Part shown: piece by piece, positions 58,012-64,000 of the stretch
How the letters are laid out: each line of letters starts with the position of its first letter
Numbering within the stretch: the stretch's first letter is position 1
Source: Mesodorylaimus sp. YZB2_4
Lineage: Eukaryota > Nematoda > Enoplea > Dorylaimida > Dorylaimidae
DNA: 64,000 bases
Direction of reading: 5' to 3'
NCBI GenBank assembly: GCA_030248295.1
Contig: JASANH010001593.1
Location: 186,001-250,000 of the forward strand
Notes under the pieces: model-generated
What the model saw: only the letters and a program-made list of their open reading frames with translations
Told to the model about the DNA's origin: nothing
Database searches by the model: none
Made by a program: the position numbers and the translations under genes

Positions 58012-58620
58012 TGCATGTACTCTTTAAATTTCCCCGAGCGTGGAAACCCAGCTAAATTTTTATATTTAATCCCGTCTCACTCCCGTATATAGGCCGTACG
58101 ATTTAAGACATGTATTATGTAGTGTGGTAGGCGGAATAACCCTACATTAGAGTGGGTACCGCGGGGAGCGGATAGGCTTCAAAACCTTTCAGGCAGGTCA
58201 CCTAGCCGTAGGTGCCTGCGACATCAACCCGACGGCTTGCAAGCTCGCCTGGAGGAGCGTATCGACTGGCCAACGAAGGCAACTAATACGCTGTATGTGG
58301 CGACCAGTTAAGGCAACTAGATACACTGCCTTCTCCACAAGCCAACCAAATCTACTACAGTAGTAGCTCAAATAATTACGGTGGACTTTTTTCGTCGTTC
58401 TAGCCTTATTCCTTTGCGACTGCAGGGTCCGGTTTTTGAAATGTTTCCGTCATCGAGCTCACCAAGACTTCTTACTACAGCTGGCTGTGTGATTATATCA
58501 TGGAGCAAACCACGACTTTTTTGGTATTTTATTATTCAAGCTCCCGCTTCAATGTGACTGGCCAACAGAGAAATACCTCCAGATTATTGCATCTCCGAAC
58601 TTATTATCAGTCCTGTCCAG
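58012..58620 (+). repeat. Repeat R split by a nested insertion
   Basis: Inverted copy of 46090-46470. It is interrupted by the 58112-58345 segment, which is itself a repeat also found at 18190-18466. Confidence 0.8.
58112..58345 (+). repeat. Dispersed repeat nested inside repeat R
   Basis: Matches the complement of 18190-18466. The surrounding repeat R is continuous at 46 kb, which defines this as an insertion. Confidence 0.75.
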
Positions 58621-58654
58621 CCGAATATGTCATTTGTGAACTCTATGACCCAGT

Positions 58655-61600
58655 TCAGCCACGGCGACTTGTGACTCCAACTGTGAATTTTTTGCACACA
58701 TCTGGCGTCAACCCTTCGTTATTCATCATTTCGATCATGTCTAGCAACCACGATACAGCGACTGTGTTAAAGTCGTCCAAGAGTTTCATCGCGTCAGCCC
58801 CGCATTTTTGCGTTATATCTGATCGGACACAACTGCCGTAACAATCTACCAACCTATAATCGGAACAAAAATTGCGCTGTTCTTGTGGGGAAAATTATTG
58901 TTCATACTGGCAGGTGTCGCCGATAAAATTTCTGAGGACTATTGTTTCATTGAAAACTTCTGATGATAATTCCTCCTGGGCCAAGTTCGTGAAGTTCGAA
59001 GCGGCGTGGATGTGTTTTGCGCATGTCGTGTTGCATTTTTCTTGCAAAGCTGTCGTAACGTTGCTGACGCAAGGAGCGTGGCGTTTGTAAGCTAGAAAAT
59101 GTTTAAGGATTTTTGCTAAAATGTTTGGAGTGACTAGGGTAAAAGTCGAGTGATAGAGATCCTCATAAGAAAACCAACGTAAGTGAATTGTGTTCAGGTG
59201 TACATCATATTCAACCCAATGACTAATATGGGTATTCTATGAGGATCAAATTCACGGCTTCCAGCAGCTTGTTGAACCTTCTCTTCATTGAATTATGCGC
59301 GAATGAACAAAGAAAGCGAAAGGATAGAGAAAACGTTTGCTATACGCGGTTACTGAGTCGCCTTGTTTTTTGTTTTTTTTTCTACCAAAAGCGATAAGTT
59401 AGGTATAAAAATAAAAAAATATCACACGGGACGCTACACTTCCTCTGTTGATTGCTCGATCTCCTCTGACACCTTGGCGGCTGGGTTATGAGTCAAGCAC
59501 GATATCCTTACAAGGCACCGCCTATGGCTGCTGTCTGTGGCACTAAATCATTCCTTCACTATCTACTAGTCCACAGAAAAGTTTTGTCAAACCAAACTTC
59601 GTGTGGGTCGATAGATATAAAAAGGCTGATTCAGTGATACAGTCACCTCTTCAGGACACTTTGCTGACCTCAGAGTACCATAACATGGGCAAAAATTTAT
59701 TATTTTTTTCTCTCCCACGTTTGATGATTTGAAGATTACAACCCAGGCCTGACATGGGCCTGGAAAAAAGACCCAGCCCGACCCTCTCCTTATGAAAGTT
59801 CGGCCTGGGTCAAAGCTGACCCGTCAGAACCTTGACCCGGCCCAAACCAACGGGTTTCAGACCCGTCAAGATGTGAACTAAAATTTGGAAACAATGACAA
59901 TGTAAACTGCGCCTACTTCTATCCAACAGAGTGCGTACAAATATTCTATCCGTCTTTGATACAAAAACACAAACTTGCGAAAAGCATCAGGATTAGGGGT
60001 AAGGGTGAGGGGGAGGGGGGTTACCTTAAAGAAGCTGAGAGTGCTGGGATATGTAGTCCTCATGCAAATAAGGTTGGCATACTTCATTTTGCTCAGATCT
60101 ATATCATTATTTTTAAAAAATCGAATTTTCAGAGAAAGTTGAATCGCACGCACTTCGCGCGCTTTTGCCTGTGATGCGCAGGATAGCAGGGTACTGTAAG
60201 CGCAACTCGAAGAAAGTTTTTACCAATGTTAATGATAATCGTTGCGCTTACAGTACTCTGCATTGCAATTCAACTTTCTCCGAAAATTCGACTTCCGCAT
60301 TTAGTAAAATAATGATATTGATCTGAGCGAAATGAAGTATGCCAACCTCATTTTACATGGCGACCGCATATCACAGCACTTTCACCTTCTTCAAGGTTAC
60401 CCGTGCTAGTATAGCTTAGCTTGAACAATCCCAAAAAGGCCTCATGGGCTGACGTTGAAAATTTGGAAAATCCTGGGGAATTGCGCAGTCTAAATAGAAT
60501 ATTTTTTCAGAATCCACATCTGTCAGGGTTCCTGTTAGGCTGGAAAACTGGGAAAACCTGGAAAAGTCATGGTAAACGAGAATTTTTGAGCCAAAGTCAG
60601 GAAAAACTGAGAGACTGCACTTTGAGGTCCAACTTTAATTCACACGTCTTTCGGATGGGCCCGCTGATCCTGCTGAAAGTCAGAAAATTTTTTGGAATCA
60701 TGTGAGCAGTTGTGGGACAGGTGTAAAAATGATCAGGGGGAAACATAAAATTGTGTCTGAAAAATCAGTGGAAACCAAGGAATTCGCTCGCTGAATGAAC
60801 TCTGTCTATCCTGTGCGTACGGAAATTCATGTATTCTTATTGGCTTTGTCCCCTCCAGTGTGCAATTGTATCGCTCGTTTTACGTTCGATAAGCACGCTG
60901 GAATAAAACCATTGATAACTAAGTAATCACTATGTACTGTATTTGTTTGATACAGATATTTAGCTGCTTCTTGCAATCTTCCCGTTGCATTTTGATATAA
61001 ACAGCAGATCAGAGTAGGCAATTCATACGCGCCCACATTTCAAAACGAACATTTGCTTTTTGAGCAGCCACACGCTCAACAAAAGCTCACATCTGTACTT
61101 CTTGTAAACGGATTCAAATTATATGGGTTTTGACAAGTTTGACTTTCTGCCCTCATTTTTAAATCTTGGCTTTGCTCAAATCCAACTTATTCACGATTCA
61201 AACCGACCAGGTCCGAAACCCGTCCGAGTCAGGCCGGGTTTTGGGGCGGTTGAATTTAGGCTACGCGTGTCAGGCCTGGGTTGCAACTCAATTTTGAACT
61301 AAACGAAACGAAGCTATTTTTACCATCAAAATTTTTGATACAAATAAAATTTGGTACCGCCAGTCCCTTCATAATTAGGTCTTGAAAAGGCGAATTTGGA
61401 CAAGCTTGAAGGCAATGATGAGTGTTTTGAAAAATCCTAAAAAAGATTACTTTTTTAGACGAAAAGAAGCCGCTCATGTTTGCCGCTGCTTACTTGCAGA
61501 AAGAGTTTAATGATTCTGGTTCGGAAATATCTTCCAATAAGGAGACGGCAAATTCGTACAAATCATCATGCTTTGTTGACGCATTTCTTGTACGATTCAA

Positions 61601-62448
61601 ACTTTCAGTCATATTGGCCAAGCATAAAGGGGCGCAAGCGAATGCTTCCAGAAAAGAACCATTGACTCCAGCGCCGATGTTCGGCTGATTGTTCATTGCA
61701 AGTGGTTTTCGGGTAGCGGTTGGCTGAGTTGACCCTGATGATGGACCAGATGAAGATCCAGACAGGGCAGTCCTGGTGGTCAGAGGCTGCTTGGTTGTAG
61801 AAGTTGGCTGCTGTGGAGTCTGTTTTGTGGATCGTGGTTGCTGAGTAGTTGGTGGAGATTGTTTCGATGATCCTGTGGATTGTGGAGTCTGTGGCTGCAT
61901 TGTCGATTTTGGTTGCTGTGACAGCTGCTTAGTTGATCCAATTGGTAGTGGTGACTGCGGTGTTGGTCGTATTGTTAATCCCAATGAAATGTTTGGTGGA
62001 ATATTCGACATATTTAGTGATAGTGGTGTCGAATTATGTGCCTTGGATGTAGTTGGGCGATAGGTTGTTGGTTTTATTGTTTCGTCAGTCAGGATGAAAG
62101 GGCGTGGTTGGGGCATAGCGTCAAGCGGGACGTCTTCTATTGACTGATACCTTCCAGGATTTGCTGTGGCGTTGTTCCGCGTTTGAATACTAGAAATATT
62201 TTTTAAACTCGCTTTTAAAAACAAAAAACCTCTATCATACCCTCTTTTAGTCCTTATATTTATTATTTCGCTCATTTGCCCAGCAATTGAATGAAGGTAG
62301 CTTGGACGCAGAAAGTTTGAAGCCATCGCTGAGTTTGACCTGGACACAACGCAGGTAAGGGTGACTAAAAAGAAAAATATAAGCTACTCTTGTAAGTCCA
62401 TCCCTGTCACTTACAGATCAGTCCAAAAATCAATAAAAACTGCCTCAT
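58655..62448 (-). CDS. Mucin-like secreted member of family B (B6)
   Basis: Family B gene with a Ser/Thr/Pro/Gln-rich insert; function unknown. Exons are 62415-62448 (34 nt, start of signal peptide MRQFLLIFGLI), 61494-62364 (871 nt), 61324-61436 (113 nt), 58908-59091 (184 nt) and 58655-58853 (199 nt), giving 466 aa. The cleavable signal ends in the second exon (FTLTCVVS). Residues about 105-240 are low complexity (STKQ, TTQQP, SSGPSSGS) with possible O-glycosylation, and NxS/T sites flank it. The family domain follows: ACAPLC, FCK/IFQNTHHCLQACP (split by an extra 57-bp intron not present in B1-B4), FICIKNF, APCVSNV…KCNTTC, TCQ and DCYGSC…KC…VCKKF. Unlike B1-B4 it ends after VGVTSRRG with no hydrophobic tail, so it is probably fully secreted. 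The 2232-bp fourth-exon intron contains a foldback element. An alternative is read-through of exon 3 to a stop at 61256. Confidence 0.75.
59100..60005. other. Intron of B6, no exon
   Basis: No coding sequence. A patch at 59750-59880 is rich in GACCCGGCC/GGGTC strings like those at 33010-33240. Confidence 0.5.
60010..60420. mobile_element. Foldback element in B6 intron
   Basis: Two inverted arms of about 165 bp (60010-60180 and 60250-60420) around a short centre. Arms share GTTGGCATACTTCATTT, GAAAGTTGAATCG and GGTTACC-type ends. The right arm continues CCCGTGCTAGTATAGCTT, the same end as the element at 15113-15740. No coding capacity. Confidence 0.8.
60425..61323. other. Remainder of B6 long intron, no exon
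   Basis: Frames here (for example 60421-60705 plus and 60827-61036 minus) have no family signatures. 61190-61280 is GGGT/ACCC-rich low complexity. Confidence 0.45.
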
Positions 62449-64000
62449 CGTCAATGTTTATTCGTATTCACGTCTCAAACTGATCCAGTCTCTGGATCGA
62501 CTGTCCTTCTCAAATCTTCGAAAATACTCCACCAAACCTTTGAAAACGCTCACGGTCAGTCCTGATTCCTGGATGCTGTCACTTTCTCTTAACAGACTGA
62601 ACTTCAACTCAATTTTTGTGGAAATAGCCAACTCAACCAAACTTTTGCTAGAAACGCTCCACTCTATTCTTTGACTCCAATTGTCTGTGCACTATAGCTG
62701 AGTTCAAACTAGCTACTGGCATAGAAAATGTCACTTCTCTTTGTGGATTGAAAGCGATGGATTTGCACGGAAATAAGGCACGCGCTAGGCTTTATTACGT
62801 GGTTATTGAAAAAAGGTGAAATTAAACTGATTAATGAAGCGAGCAAACCGGATTAGGATGTTGTTGAAAATTCACGTTTGGAAGTCGATTATGCCGTACA
62901 GGGTGGCTTGACAATAAGGTTATTCAACTGAAGCTGACGCTGAAAATCCATGTTCCAGGACTGTCACACATTAGTTCTGAATTGCTATGACGGGTGAGGG
63001 GGCGGAATACAGCAGAAACTGTATGCAAACTTAGCTCATGCGCTCGATGTGCCAAAAAAGGTCATTTATTTCAAACATGATGATTCAGTTAACGATGCTT
63101 TTATCGATTCAAGTTTGCAGCTCCTATAAAGCTATTTCTGCTCCAGGGCATAGTCGACCTATGTAAACCTGAAACAAGGCTGCGTGGCGTTACAAATATA
63201 AAACGTGATTTTGTATAGCTAAAAATAACCGCCGGATTCTGTGGAAAAACGGACATGACCAACTCATTTTTCCTGTTTTTTATTGGTGAGAGGGAATTTT
63301 TTGACTTATAGATTGCAGATGGTTTTTTAGTTTACAATATGTACTTTAGATGTGTTTCGTGAACTGAAGTCTTGTGTGGTGAAAAACCCTGTTGCATTAA
63401 TATACTATCTGTTTTCTTTGGGAATGAACACGCGGCCTATGCGGGAGCGTGGAGGGTGTGTATATTATAAAAAAAAACAGGTTATAAAAGGTTTAAAATA
63501 TAGCATATTTTTCCATTCTTTGCAGAAGCCTGGAATACTCCCCCTCGAAAATACAAGGGTTGAGGAAAAATGGCTGGAATCGCACGTTGCTTGGTCGGCT
63601 CCGGCCAAATTTTCTCAACCCCTGGTCCTAGAAGGATCTAAATATATCAAAATTACCGCGAGATGATGAGCTATGGAAATCTATTTTTAGTTTTTTCTTA
63701 GGTCGCATCATTCGTGAGATATTACCTCCTAAAAACCAGAACTCAATTTTTCAAAAAATACTTAATAATAATAACTCGAAAAAATAACGGGAATAACTCG
63801 AAAAAGAAAACGTTACACCCCCTTAACAAAAATTTTACAATATATGCACCCCCACCACAGAGTGCTTCGCAAATATCAACTGCATGCGTGAAGAGAGCAT
63901 CGAGTAGTTTTAGCGCATCTCACTCATTTCTCGCAACTTTAAAAAAACTTTTCCTGCAAAAATATTGATAGAATTCAGATAAACCTTTAGAGAGACGGGC
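62449..64000. other. 5' flank of B6 and empty right edge
   Basis: No further gene recognised. Short frames (62458-62640 minus, 63352-63666 and 63714-63968 plus) lack domains, signal peptides or paralogues in the window. The B6 promoter should lie just above 62449; I see no strong TATA box. Confidence 0.4.

Noticed and set aside
61256..61323. Extension of B6 exon 3 to the stop at 61256
   Set aside because: A phase-1 donor (GATG/GTAAAA) falls exactly where the family has one, and matching downstream exons with the right phases were found at 58.7-59.1 kb. Kept only as an alternative 3' end.
1..64000. CRISPR arrays, operons, ribosome binding sites, rRNA genes
   Set aside because: No regularly spaced repeats with unique spacers, no polycistronic gene layout and no rRNA-like sequence were seen. 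The DNA is clearly eukaryotic.

Overview
The window is animal (metazoan) genomic DNA. It has small multi-exon genes with GT-AG introns, many only 48-65 bp long. It encodes a DEG/ENaC-type sodium channel, a family known only from animals, and a short membrane-anchored collagen. It also carries Tc1-like and PIF/Harbinger-like DNA transposons and tRNA-derived SINE-like repeats. Nothing bacterial, no operons and no CRISPR were seen. Very short introns, DEG/ENaC, a collagen with an N-terminal membrane anchor and tandem secreted cysteine-rich genes would fit an ecdysozoan, perhaps a nematode, but that is inference.

Left third (1-20 kb): a decayed DEG/ENaC copy at 0.4-1.0 kb (minus) and an intact four-exon DEG/ENaC gene at 7.0-10.1 kb (plus). 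Around the intact gene lie five minus-strand paralogues, here called family A: four apparently intact (2.8, 10.7, 12.8 and 17.1 kb) and one frameshifted pseudogene (14.4-16.0 kb). Each intact gene has a short signal-peptide exon, a phase-2 intron, and one large exon encoding three tandem six-cysteine modules (Y-C-G ... L-Y-x-C ... C-x(2,3)-G-C ... S-x-C).

Middle and right (20-62.5 kb): a second secreted cysteine-rich family, here called family B, with six members. One is on the plus strand (about 22.4-26.4 kb) and carries a dead Tc1-like element in an intron. Five are on the minus strand (28.8-31.3, 35.5-37.0, 46.9-50.4, 53.4-54.2 and 58.7-62.4 kb). Members share C-x3-C, C-K-x7-C-L-x2-C-P and D-C-Y-x2-C-type signatures and the same intron phases. 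Most end in a hydrophobic tail. The 58.7-62.4 kb member lacks that tail and carries a long Ser/Thr/Pro/Gln-rich, mucin-like insert. I recognise neither family by name. They read as tandemly amplified extracellular proteins, and together they are the most interesting content of the window.

The rest is repeat-rich: segmental duplications carrying three of the B genes, a 1.2 kb inverted repeat pair (27 and 44 kb), a 2 kb direct repeat pair (42 and 56 kb), nested insertions, MITEs, foldback elements, several SINE-like families and simple repeats. Exon boundaries were placed by eye from splice signals, reading frame and comparison between paralogues. They have not been checked against transcripts.
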